Part shown: in pieces, positions 43,607 to 55,365 of the stretch
Layout: every line of letters starts with the position of its first letter
How positions within the stretch are numbered: position 1 is the first letter of the stretch
The notes under the pieces: model-generated
Database searches by the model: none
Seen by the model: the letters and a program-made list of their open reading frames with translations, nothing else
What the model was told of the DNA's origin: nothing
Translations under genes and position numbers: made by a program
Source of the DNA: Leuctra nigra
Lineage: Eukaryota > Arthropoda > Insecta > Plecoptera > Leuctridae
Reading direction: 5' to 3'
DNA length: 64,000 bases
Assembly (NCBI GenBank): GCA_934045905.1
Contig: OW203764.1
Location: 38,747,434 to 38,811,433 of the forward strand

Positions 43607-44594
43607 TAGAATAAAGTTTAAAACAGTTCAAATAAATTTTCAACAAAATTTAACTGGCTGACGTTAGAAACTTTATTGATTACTATCAAATAAGCTATAT
43701 TTTATGAATTATTTAAAATAATTATTATAATGATTTTAATAAAAAGTAAAATAAATAGACAGTATCCTGGGAATCCACCTCTCGACAGAAGGTCCTAATG
43801 AATATGCCTAACTACCGCATTTGTGAGTGATTGTGATTTGTTTTGATTGCGGGGTAGATATGGGTAGATATAGCCCCGGGCTAATTGCAGGTTTTCAAAC
43901 TTCACTATCTGACCGCATTACTGATTCGGAGCGCCGATATCAGTCTGTGAATTTTCCGTAAAAAATACGACTTTTCACTAAAACGCTTGCTGTATCTCAG
44001 ATGATTTTTTAAAATTAATTTCCTCTTGGATCTTTTTCGGTAGTTGTGCGATCTTCATCCTGCTTGTGAAAGCATCTCGCTATAATAAATAGTATTGCCA
44101 TAAAACTGTGTCTAAATTTTTTCAAATTTAATTCGTAACTTTTAAACGGAAATGAATATCTGCAATTTAGAAGGTTTACTGTCTTCCTTAATTATGTTTG
44201 GCGTTATTTGAACCTATTTGAGCTTTGCTATGACGAATATTTTTCTTGAACGAGCAATTTATAACATTGGTTTCGCGCTCAGACGTGAGCTAACTCTCGC
44301 CGCCGAGCTGCTGTAATAATACGATTTAAATGTGTATCAGTTGCATTTCCCCACGCCAATATTCCATAGGACATAATTGATTCCACTAAAGCAAAATATA
44401 CAGATTTTAATACGTAAAAAGGAAGGATATCTTTCAAATCTAGTCGGGCGATAGCTCGACGCTGCCAAGCACCGTCTTTTACGAGGTCTACTTTTTATAA
44501 ACGGCGAGCTTACTTCCACAGACTTATACATCAACGGCTTAAGTGGTGATTTCGGGGTATCGGCTCGCATAGACGCAGTTTGAAATGGAAGTTA
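43607..44594 (+). other. Sequence without recognised gene
   Basis: AT-rich. The short frame at 44337-44570 (minus) has no signature. Confidence 0.45.
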
Positions 44595-44820
44595 ACGACT
44601 TAAAAAATAAATTTAAAATCGAAATTAAAAAAATTAAAAATAAAGCTTGGCGCATTGAATTTGCACCGACCGTACTTCTTCTATCTTCTTCCTACTTTCT
44701 GTCTTTCTTTGGCTCCTTTATCGTCATCTTCTTTCTTAAGTTGCCTTCTTCTTGACACAATGCGCACAGCTTTATTTTTATTTTTTTTAATTTCAATTTT
44801 AAATTTATTTTTTAAGTCGT
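44595..44820. repeat. Inverted repeat of about 226 bp
   Basis: ACGACTTAAAAAATAAATTT ... AAAGCTTGGCGCATTG is mirrored by CAATGCGCACAGCTTT ... AAATTTATTTTTTAAGTCGT. It is AT-rich with imperfect arms of about 63 bp and may be an old MITE. Confidence 0.65.
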
Positions 44821-45044
44821 TTTTAATTTTTATAATTTTTTTAAAGTTTACAATGATGGTGCACTTAGATTTTATTCTTCAAATTTGGACACAACGTTAG
44901 GTTTATAGTGTTGTGCTTGGCGGCAGTAACTGGGCGAAATGATTTCACGAATTTTAAGTGCGAAAATGTTTAAACAATATATTGTTGCTTGGCCCTTCTT
45001 TTAGATCTCAATTGTTTTAAGTGGGAAGGTGCTTGGCAGTTTTT

Positions 45045-45846
45045 TTACAAGTTTTTGTTTTTGTACAGCTTATATATTCTCCAAACACATGAGCACAATT
45101 TATTTGACAATCTATATATGTGAGGTCTCCATGAAAACTTATTATCAATAACAAAACCTAAGTATACATGATTAGGAACTACCTCAATCTTTTCAGCACA
45201 GCTTGTACATTCATTATCTAATCTACTCGTATGCAAACAATCAAAAGAATGGAACGTTATATTGACTGGAAAATTTCTATTTCTATTTGAAGGCAAAGCC
45301 ACATGAATTATTTTCGTTTTAGCGGAATTAATTACTAAATTTCTATCGTGAGTCACTCTCAAAATATTATTAAAATCGTTTTGCAAATAATGTTCCGCCA
45401 TTTCTAATGTTTTATGTACGGCAATCAACACTGTGTCATCCGCATACATGAAAGTTTTACACATTTCACATTTTCTGTTGAAAATATTGTTGACATATAT
45501 AAGATAAAGAATTGGCCCCAAGATAGAACCTTGCGGTACACCGGTGACATACTTATTTTTCATACTATACGAATTACCAATTTTAACTACAATGTGCCTT
45601 TCTTCCAAATAACTCATGAACCATCTTAACAAACTCCCTCTAATCCCAACTTTTTCCAAAGCGTCTATAAGCGTATTATGATTCGGAGTATCGAAGGCCT
45701 TTGTAAAATCAATGAACATAATTAACACATGCATATTATTATTAAGTTTCGTTTTAATGATATCTGAGAATAGCAATAAGAGGTCAGCAGTGCCTTTGCC
45801 CTTCTGAAAGCCAAATTGCGCAGGATTAATTATATTATAATCTCTA
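45045..45846 (-). mobile_element. Non-LTR retrotransposon reverse transcriptase fragment
   Basis: A minus-strand frame of 243 codons (extended upstream to about 45846) carries the RT core. It has QFGFQKGKGTADL, FIDFTKAFDTPNHNTL (motif A with the catalytic Asp), GVPQGSILGPILYLIYVNNI, FMYADDTVLIA (catalytic YADD) and a KTKIIHVA motif. It stops after YLGFVIDNKFSWRPHIYRLS. It is both 5'- and 3'-truncated with respect to a full ORF2 (endonuclease, thumb and C-terminus missing). The family appears CR1/jockey-like; the fragment at 40.5-41.2 kb could be from the same family but is 3.9 kb away. Confidence 0.85.
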
Positions 45847-47799
45847 TTATATTATAATGAATTGCATAACATTTTGCTTTTATTGACACATATTGTTTTG
45901 TTCGTCATACTTCTTATACTGTTTTATTATGTGTACAACTTGATATATACTTGATAGACTTGATAGATAGTGCTGCTATCTGCACTTCCCCAAACTCTTC
46001 AGTTTGTTTTTTTGTTTAAAAATCCAAGAAACGCTTTGAGGTGCAAATGGGGACCAGAGTCCCCAGGCAACCCCTGGGCCGGGGCTTGTTACATTCACCG
46101 TTCCCATGTGGTACCTTGAAATACTCGAACTTGAAATAAAGTTTGTACTCACCTGGGAAGTAGTTAACTACTTCAAAGAAAGCACGAACACGTTAGTCAG
46201 AAAATGTTGTCTATGCTTCAGTTTAAATGCCCAGAGAGTTTCCACCACAGTCACTGGCAATTCATCTCTGCTTGTCATACAACGCGGCTAACATGATATA
46301 TTGACAGTTAGTTGAGCTTTCAGTAGAAATTCTCCGAAAACAAATGTAACACAGTGTGTTTTTTACCCCAGCATATAAATGTTGTTTACACAGGAACAGT
46401 TTTCCACGAATTCAATTATTTTAATTATACACGGATACAAAATGTGAAAACAAGACTCCTCATGAGCTCGAAGCTATAATTTCACATACAAACTTCGTTC
46501 AGCGAACATTTCCTTTGCGGCAATTTCACATCAGCGTGAAAAGTCACTTGCACATTCTCTGTATACAAGAAGAGCAGATCTCGGAAGTGTCTTGGCTTGG
46601 GATGAGCGTTGATTCCAGGAAGAAAGTCAATTACAGGATGAGGTGATCTGTCATTCGTAACACATTCACATCTCCAACAAACACACATGAAGCAACTTTT
46701 CATCCCCGCCCGGAGCCGAGAGGTCGATATGAACCAGTCAGGTGTGAAGATCAGAGAATATTATCAATCTCTGGCAATTTAAAACAAGCAATACCAAAAT
46801 AATAAATAGAAACAGAAAGCCATAATCTCCTTTTCCATTTCATCCATAAGTTCTCTAGGTTATGTAAGTGTACTATCTTTATTCTTTCTACACTGCCAAT
46901 AGTTTCTTTAACTTATATCTTCACACTATTTTAAAATTTAAAAATCAACCGCTTCACACTAGTTCATTTAGTTCGTTTAGTTCATTCACACTAAACTAAA
47001 TAAAGTCACTCACTGGAGTACATTTATTTTAAACTAGAGGGACCCTTCATGTAAAACATGACCAAAGCGCACCAGTGGGATATGCATACAGGTAAATAGT
47101 AACAAAGTAAATGTTTGACAGCAGAGTGTTCATCGTCAGTAACGTAGTTAGCAAGACCCAATGCCAACAGAATGCGAAAATGAGAAACTAAGGAAAGCAA
47201 TTGATAATATAATTCCTATTATGAAGCTATTTCACGTGAGTTTCCAAATGCCCACCAGAGTATCTATTCGTACACTAAAAATAAGAACAAATTTTAGTTG
47301 TAGAGTGTGCGCCGTAAATTCATACGTGACCTTGCTACCATGACCCCATGAACCCCAGGTTATGTAAATATGAAAGAAGGAAAACTATTTAATCACAGAG
47401 GAAAATTGATGTTAAAAAATATTAATTTAAAGTTAAGCCAGTCAGCCTTGCTCAGTTTTCAAAATATTCTTCATTTGTGACACCAACACTAAACCATACT
47501 GTATGAGGCTAGGTTTTCAATTTACCTGTTTCCCAGAGGTATAAGGGCGGAAGTCCATTGTCTCCATTTTGCGTTGCACATTATTGGAATGATGTAATCA
47601 AACTCTATCAATTTCCATTTGAGTGATTTTTTTAAATTTATTTAGTATCAGTTATCACAGAGTAATTAGTACCTACTTGTATGAACATTGTCAATACAGT
47701 CAAATATAACATAATATTATATGAGAATGTAGATTTCTGTGGAGAACTTCCATGGAGTCAGTGAAAATTAAAAATTACGTGAAGATTATGAAAATTATG
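45847..47799 (+). other. Sequence without recognised gene
   Basis: No coding exon seen. About 46060 has AACCCCTGGGCCGGGGCTTG, a small GC-rich palindrome. Short frames on both strands (46106-46291, 46482-46703, 47161-47343) lack signatures. Confidence 0.45.
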
Positions 47800-47869
47800 T
47801 GAAGGGATGTGCGTTGTGAAAAATAGCCGACCGAACCGGGGGATATTTTTCACAACGCACATCCCTTCA
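47800..47869. repeat. Perfect 26-bp inverted repeat (hairpin)
   Basis: TGAAGGGATGTGCGTTGTGA then AAAATA is followed after 18 bases by its exact reverse complement (47844-47869). The loop reads GCCGACCGAACCGGGGGA. The perfect match in otherwise AT-rich sequence suggests a recent MITE remnant or a transcribed hairpin. Confidence 0.85.
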
Positions 47870-48054
47870 TATAATATTATAAATGTCAAATACAAATACA
47901 GTTATATTGAACTTGAAGTATACTCTTATACAATGACTCATGTCACCATTACAAATATGATTAGATGAACCCATAAATACTGGCTTTTGAGCTCAACTTA
48001 AGAATCATTTAATAGGACTTCCGCCCTTCTACCTTTAACCTACGGGACACACTA

Positions 48055-49360
48055 TCTAGTGGAGCGGTCGCTCCACCCAGCCAAGTCGTACTGTACACTC
48101 ACACTCACTCAACATACCGTGCCTATATAAACTGAGGAGCAGACCAAACACTTTTACTGTAAGCAACAACATGGCATTTTCGGCCTACTGGATCTAAAAA
48201 TCAGAAAATCTCACATTGTTGCAAAATATCTTTATTTCGAGCTATGGCCCACCCCACCCCATATACCAAATTTGGGGACAACAGGTTATGCCATTTGCGA
48301 GCTAGAGGGCCGTAAAAACAGTGAAATTACACCTCTTTTAAAACCTATCTGATGATGATGATGATGATGATATCAGGAAACACCGCAATCACCGCCACAG
48401 CCTAAACGGCTGAGCCGATCGATCTGAAATTTTTATCACATATGCACTTTTGGCGTCTGAGGTGCCTTTTTGTAAAACCAACCGGAAGCCGCCATTTTGA
48501 AACCGGAAGTGCCGTCATATCTCAAAAACGGATGGACTGATCGGAACGAAATTAGCGCCAAACGATTCGGACGGTCATCTATATAAAATATCAATAGTCG
48601 AAATAGACATGTACTATTACCGAAACCGGAAATGACGTCATAAAAATGCCCATTCTAACTAAAATCTTCTCTTATAACAATATCTATATATTCAGAAGGC
48701 TTATAATGTTTCATAACATTTATAAATACAATTTTTAGGTGGCAGTGATGTCAGCCGCCATTTTGAAAACCGGAAGTGATGCCAATACTCGAGAACGGCT
48801 GGACCGAATGGAACGAAACTTTCGCTATACTTCATAGCATATTATTTATAGCTAGCATACATAGTAACAAGCAAAACTTTTCTTAGCAAACAAATCACAG
48901 AGGCTATTTTTTAAAGGAAATATAGACTTTGGTACACAATAGGTGTTATAAGTTGTAAGAATAAACTGAAAAAAGGAGTGATATCCCCATAAAAAACACT
49001 CCGTGTAAAAATACCAGCCAAGTCTCGTTAACTAAAAAAAATATAAGAAATCTAAAAATTCAGCACTAAAAAGTAGTGATATCAAAAAATTTGCCAAGTC
49101 AAAATTTTTCAAAAAATACTTGGCGCATCGTTTTGTTAGTGCATTTTAGATATATTATATGTATAGTTGATGATATTTGATTTACGACCTAATTCTATAC
49201 TATTTATAATGCACGATGCGCAAACTATTTTTTGAAAAATTTTGACCTAAATTTTTTTTTGATATCACTACTTTTTAGTGCTGAATTTTTAGATTTCTTA
49301 TATTTTTTTTTAGTTTACGAGACTTGGCTGGTATTTTTACACGGAGTGTTTTTTATGGGG
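48055..49360 (-). mobile_element. Helitron-like element, copy E (short)
   Basis: The minus-strand 3' end is at 48055 (TCTAG then the TGGAGCGGTCGCTCCA hairpin on +). The 5' end near 49360 reads CCCCATAAAAAACACTCCGT on the minus strand. The foldback part is only about 370 bp (48990-49360), against about 1.1 kb in the other copies, and the CRE-bearing half is diverged (for example GTGCCGTCATAT). Confidence 0.72.
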
Positions 49361-50280
49361 ATCATGGTTACTCTATGCTTTTTCAATCACGACCGAATAG
49401 TATAGGCACCGTGCGTGCATACCCCCAGCGCCACTAGCGAGAGAAATCGGCAAAACTGTACGTAAAAGAATCTTTAATTTTATCATCTCTCATTGGTCGT
49501 GGCCATAGCAACCCATAAAAATCAACAGAACATTCAAAATAGCTCATAGTTGGTAAAAGAGAGGAGCAAACTAATAATTTTATCAGATTCAGTGGAATTC
49601 TTGACACTTCATACATTTTGCACAGCAAAATATCCTGTGGCGTATTATTGTAAGAATGCAAATAATGAGTAATGTTTACTAACTGCTGCAACTAAGGGAA
49701 TGAGGATCACGTCAAGAGTTGCTAATTTATACCACCCATCGCGCTGTCTCTCATTTTCAGAAACAAAAGAGAGTCAACACTCGGTGCCTATAGGCAAGTA
49801 AGGCACAAGACAGCTGTCAGCCAATGAGAGAGCATTATTCACGCTGATATCTGTTTTCATTTGATAGTGTGGCATATTCGGCAGGTGTGTACTGCATTGT
49901 TGAAAACATTGATGTTGAAATGTTGATGTTGAAAAACAGTATGGACACTTGCCGTCGTGCACAACACTTTATACGTTTATAAGAAATGAATGAACATTAT
50001 TTTCCAAAATAAAATAACCACTCCATCATCTTTGGTTTGATGGTTCTCACGGCCTTGTGTATACATAGAGAAGAAACATGAAAAATAAAGTTTGACATTT
50101 GGCTAGATTGGCTGGAGATGATTTCTGTGAAATGTTCTAAACTTGACAGTTATTCTGTATTAGAGTAGATTTGTTACAAACACAAAGGGATAAGGCGTGC
50201 GTCTGAGGTGAGTTTCGGCTATTTATTTATTCACAAAAAGCAGAATACGTAATTTTAGACGTTTTATTTATCGTATGGAT
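49361..50280 (+). other. Sequence without recognised gene
   Basis: No exon or repeat recognised. The minus-strand frames 49434-49691 and 49774-49962 have no signature. Confidence 0.45.
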
Positions 50281-50370
50281 TTTATTGGAATACAAAGTCT
50301 TATTAAATATAAATCACATATACTTAAAATAAAATAAATTGTTCTAAAAAATCTAAATTTTAACAATAAA

Positions 50371-51710
50371 TTACAAATTTAAAGAGGTCAGCCAATCAAT
50401 AGCTTCGCCTTTGAGGTCGGCAATATCCTGGATGTCACCAGGATATTTCAGGACAGCGCATTCCATCATAATATGATTGGTAGTTTGTTCCTGCTGCCCG
50501 CAGATGCAACTTGCGCTGTCGTCAACGAACCCCCATTTGTGCATAAGGTAGTTGCATCGGCCTTGTTCTGTTCGCAAGCGATTTAGGTTGCACCAAGCCT
50601 TCCTTGGTAACTGAAACTGCAGGTGGTCCGATGGTCGACCTGTACTTGAGAAGCTGAAGATGGGACTGCTCCTGTTTTCTTGAATCCACTGAGAATCCCA
50701 TGTGCCACTGACCTCAAAGTTCTCGTCCATTAATCTCTGAGCCAGAGCTAATGGAGGCTTTCTTGGTTTTAGTCTAAAAAGCGGAGAATTATATAGGTCA
50801 GCCCTGATAGGTATATCAGGGCTGTTCGCAATCTTCTCGTGCTCCTTCAGTAAGGCTTGTTTCCTCCGCAAGTCAGGTGGTGTAATATTGCTGAGTGCCG
50901 GTAACCAAGCAAGTGGAGTTGAGCGTAATGTGCCTGTTATCCGTCTCATGGTTGCGTTCAACTCACATCAACTTTGCTGGTGTGGCAGCTAGTAAGCCAA
51001 ACAGGAGCGCAATACTCAGCAGCCGAGTACACCAGAGCAAGTGCAGATATGCGAATACAGCTTGCGGACGCTCCCCATGATGTATATGCCAGCTTTTGAA
51101 TGATATTGTTTCGAGTACGAAGTTTGGCGGCCGTGTTTGTTAGATGAGCATCGTATGTGAGAGTTCTATCAAGTGTTACGCCTAGGTATTTAGGTTTAGA
51201 ATTGTGTTTCAACACCGCACCATTCATGACCACTTCCAATTGCCTATTTGCCTCGCTGTTGTTGAGATGAAAGCAGGTGACTTCAGTCTTCGTGGCACTT
51301 GGCTGTAATCGCCACTTTGCGCAATATTCGCTCAGCCCCTCTAAATCATCAGTTAGCATATTCTCCATATGGCTGAAGTCCTTATGCTGAACTGCATATG
51401 CCATGTCATCAGCATAGATGAATTTCCTCGCAATTGATGTAGGCAGATCGGCGATGTACAGGTTAAAGAGAGAAGGAGCTAATACTGAACCTTGGGGGAG
51501 TCCGTTGTTTAACTTCCTGATTCTGCTGCAATCACCATTCATGAATACTTGAAAGTAACGATCACTCAACATATTACTAATGAGATCGCAAACCTTAAGA
51601 CATGGAACTACTTTGAACAGTTTTGTCAGCAGACCCTTTTTCAAACTGTATCATAAGCAGCTGTAAGATCAATGAAGGCTACCGCTGTTTTCAGTTTTAG
51701 TAGTAAGTAA
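50371..51710 (-). mobile_element. Non-LTR retrotransposon, 5'-truncated RT to C-terminus (second family)
   Basis: A minus-strand coding relic starts at about 51710 within RT motif A (AVAFIDLTAAYDTV) and is cut by an in-frame TGA where Trp is expected. It runs on through GLPQGSVLAPSLFNLYIADL, FIYADDMAYAV (YADD box) and PKYLGVTLDRTLTYDAHL. Near 50959 one base appears to be missing, after which the frame continues NATMRRITGTLRSTPLAWLP and ends with a zinc-knuckle-like C-terminus (ASCICGQQEQTTNHIMMEC). The endonuclease part is absent. Family placement (jockey/RTE-like) is uncertain; it differs from the elements at 45 kb and 55 kb. It is a dead copy with at least two lesions. Confidence 0.85.
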
Positions 51711-51746
51711 TGGCGATATGGCTTTTGGGATATGGTTTATGGAAAA

Positions 51747-52970
51747 TTTAATTGCTTTTTTAATTGCTTTGCTCCCCTATTTTGCGTGTCCTCCCCCTCC
51801 CCTAAGTAGCAGGTGTTAGTACCAGGTGTTTTATGAGTCATGCGATACTTACCCTTATGAAATAAAATGAAATAAATAAAATAAAAATCTTATAATCCAA
51901 AATAAAGATCTTCTTATAAAAATCTTATGAGAATAAATGGTTTAAATAAAAATCTTACAAAATAAATTGACCCATGCCAACCCACGCCACTTGCGTGATC
52001 AGCTCTTACCATCTGAGCTAATGGGCCCGTATAGGTATTGCATCTTAAAAAATGATCTTGAAGTGGATGTAAAATGACAGTATGGGATAAGCGTCTCGTT
52101 CTATGGGAATTTAGTTGCATTTAATTGCTTTGCTCCCCTCTTTTGCGTCCTCCTCCCCCTCCCTTAAGTACCAGGTGTTTGTACCAGGTGTTAATAAAAT
52201 GATTATCCATATGGGGGTACTAACTATCATCTTAATCTCATCTTAATGTTAAGTTTAAAATAAAATTATTTTTCTTGATATGAAAATAAATGCTTTATTA
52301 AAAATGAAATAAAAATCTTCTTGAAAATGAAATAAATGGTTTTGTCATCATCTTAAAAATTAAATAAAAATCTTCTTCTTATGAAAATATAATAAATTGT
52401 TTGGCCATCAACTTAAGTTTGAAATAAAATTCTTCTTCTGTTCTTCTTCTTCTTGATAGAATTCTTCTTCTTCCTCTCATGGTGTAAGAAGGATGATTGG
52501 TGTATTGGTCAAGGTGCCTGGCTGGCTAGGATATGGCCAAGCGTGCCGGGTTCGCTCCCCAATGGTTATTCTTTTTTATAAAAATATGATTTTTGTGAAG
52601 GAGTTTGAAGGGAAAAATGATGATACATGAGATGAAATTAAAAATGAGGGAAATGATTAAACAGTAATTCCCCATAACCATTTTTATAAAGATAGAATTA
52701 GTAAAGAAAAACTATTATTTTTAATTTTTTCTATACAAATTACACAAACTCTCTAATTATGTCTAATGTGTAACATGGGGAAAACTGTCATACTTCACAA
52801 TCATTCTACGTTTTGGCTTTGATTTTCAATTGCTTTAAAATCTCTCGCTATTATGTCGACTCAGTTAAAATATTGCCCATGTGACGATCGTTTAATTGCT
52901 GTTGCACCCTCTTTTACTCCCCCCTCCCCATAATGTGCAGGTGTTTGTACCTACCCAGTGTTTAAGCATT
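51747..52970 (+). repeat. Three dispersed copies of a CT-rich module with tRNA-like heads nearby
   Basis: TTTAATTGCTTTGCTCCCCT, CCTCCCCCTCCC and CAGGTGTTTGTACC-type strings occur at 51747-51831, 52110-52193 and, diverged, at 52890-52966. Between them are AAATAAAAATCTT repeats and a minus-strand tRNA-like A box (CCATTAGCTCAGATGGTAAG, revcomp of about 52003-52026). A + strand tRNA-like string (TGTATTGGTCAAGGTGCCTG ... GCCGGGTTCGCTCCCC) lies at 52500-52562. Probably fragments of one SINE family. Confidence 0.5.
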
Positions 52971-55365
52971 TGAGTTCTTGTTTACTTACCTTTGGAATGA
53001 TAGATAATAATTAAAATGAACAGGATGTTGAATAAGGGGGTTATATTGAAAATATCTTCGTCTTATTTTTTGAGACTGATAATTTAAAAAATCGATTGCG
53101 TTTTCATAGGTTGCATGTGATGTCATCTCATTGTTGCCGTCGCCATCTTAATGGCACGCAGAATAGCTGTGATTCTCTGCTTTTTTGACGATATTTTATA
53201 GTTAATAAGTACCTGGGAAATTGTATAGGCTCCGGAGATTACTTTAGTACGAAGAGAAATCACTCACATTACAAAAATACATCGATTTGCCTCAATAAAG
53301 TTATAAATCTGACACGTCAACGTGCCAACGTAATGGTGTGGACAATTCAATGATTTAGCATTGCTGATATAAAACAAAAGAAGTTCGTGCAAGCTATGAA
53401 TAGAATTAGTTGTTACATGTCTCGCTAGTCTTGGAGGTACCTACTTGGGGATTCTTGCCACCTTTTAGCATAGAGTTATTGGACTACACGCTTTTAACAT
53501 GGATAGAAAGTTATTATTGTATAGTATTCCCGTCGTATACTTGTTCAGCGGACTGATAATAATAATAATTGAAAGCGTAAACACCTCTCTTGGTGTACGA
53601 TGCAAATTTGTATGTATTGGATTGAGTACCTTATGGCAGACCTACGGTTCCCAGATTCGATTCCACCGAACATACTTATGTATGTTCCAACTTTATATTT
53701 CATAGTAGTATAGTACATTGTCTGTGAAGGAGTGGAAAAGGGTGAACATTTTTAATTTATTTTTTCTACCAACATCTTATTGAGTTGACGCTTATTGAAT
53801 TGAGAGTTATAATTAAATGTTGTTTAATTAATGCCGCTCATCGACGAGGTTATCAGCACAAAATTAATTAAAATGATAATTGTTAATGAACGTTTGATAA
53901 AGAGCCACCTTTCTTCTTGGTGTAAATAAAGATTTGTGAGGATTATGTACATTATCGTTATTGTCCATGGCTTTCGGAAACAGACTTTTATTATTTTTGA
54001 ATCTTTTTTAAATTAGAAATACATAAGGTATTTTAGCTTTAACGTCATTGAATTCCGATTTACATAAAATTTTAATGGCGTATTGATAATCACAATCCCT
54101 AGAAAAATTATACATCCTCGTATCTAGTTTCTGAGATCAATTGAGTTTTCTCCCCCATATTTGATCTTATGGCAGGCAAGTAAAATCGTGTCATTTTTAG
54201 GCTTTTCGAAAAAACAAGAAACACGACTGCACTCTGGTGGCTATTGTGGTACTAGGTAAATGGCGACTTTCAAGGGTGCATTTGCATAAATATAAATATA
54301 AATATTTGCTATAGTTGTTTCTTATGGCTAAAAAAGTAAATTATAACTACATTTCAATTTCGATTCTTTCTCCTGAGTTTGAGTTGTGTGAAAAACTGCC
54401 GTGAAAAACTGCACTATGGAAACACGAAATGTAAAATCAAAATAAACTAATATGTAGAATGACAGTAGCCATCTAGCCAGAAGTGGTTCCATCACGTATT
54501 GCTTATTATGAATTATGGAGATTTAATTTTGATATTCCAAGCTTTGAACAAAACAAAAAAATCTTTTCCTGGTAGACATAGACTGTCAGGAAAAAATCTA
54601 AAACAATTTCAACGTGTGCTTTTTTCTAAGTTAGAAACCAAATTCGAAGTTATTTTCCTATACCTCCAAGTTAAAGTTTTGTTCATTCTCTGATGACACA
54701 AAATTAACAACTCATAGTATTGTTGAATTAATTTTTTAATTGTAATTTCAAAAATATTTATTCACATTTTTGTGAAGAAGATGAAGGACAGAAGTGATTT
54801 AAAATTTAAAACAAATTCCCCGAATCACATTATTATTGAAAAACTGGTTCAGAATAAAAACTTGTAATTCATAGATCATACCCACAAAAATTACACTACT
54901 AATTACAAATGTGTCATGTTTTTTTTGCATAATTTACATACATGGCAAACTTCATATAGTGTCCTATCATGACCAAAGTCCCATAGAAGTTCAGATGAAG
55001 TATCTTTGTTTATCTCATCTCTAATATCTTCCTCCTTTCATTGACTCGCCATTATTGCTGCTTCTTCTTGTCAGAAATTGTGATTTTACACCATATTCCT
55101 TATCGTATCTCCTCTGTCCATTTTTCTCTCAATAGGTAGGTCATCAGCTAAATGATTTTATCATTTGATTGATATCATTAGGTAATAATTTAAACTCCCC
55201 CATTTTATGCGCTGAATTGTCTTTCACCCTTACGATTTGTCTGCGTCTATTGACTCTCAATGGGGGGTGCACACAGTTATTAACTTGTTGCAGTATTTTC
55301 TTCGATGGGAATATTTTCATATTTCGTGTGGCCTATAATATTATCACAAACGATAATATCGTTTG
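52971..55365 (+). other. AT-rich sequence without recognised gene
   Basis: No exon, RNA gene or array seen in these 2.4 kb. Short open frames (53499, 54499, 55169) show no signature. Confidence 0.45.
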
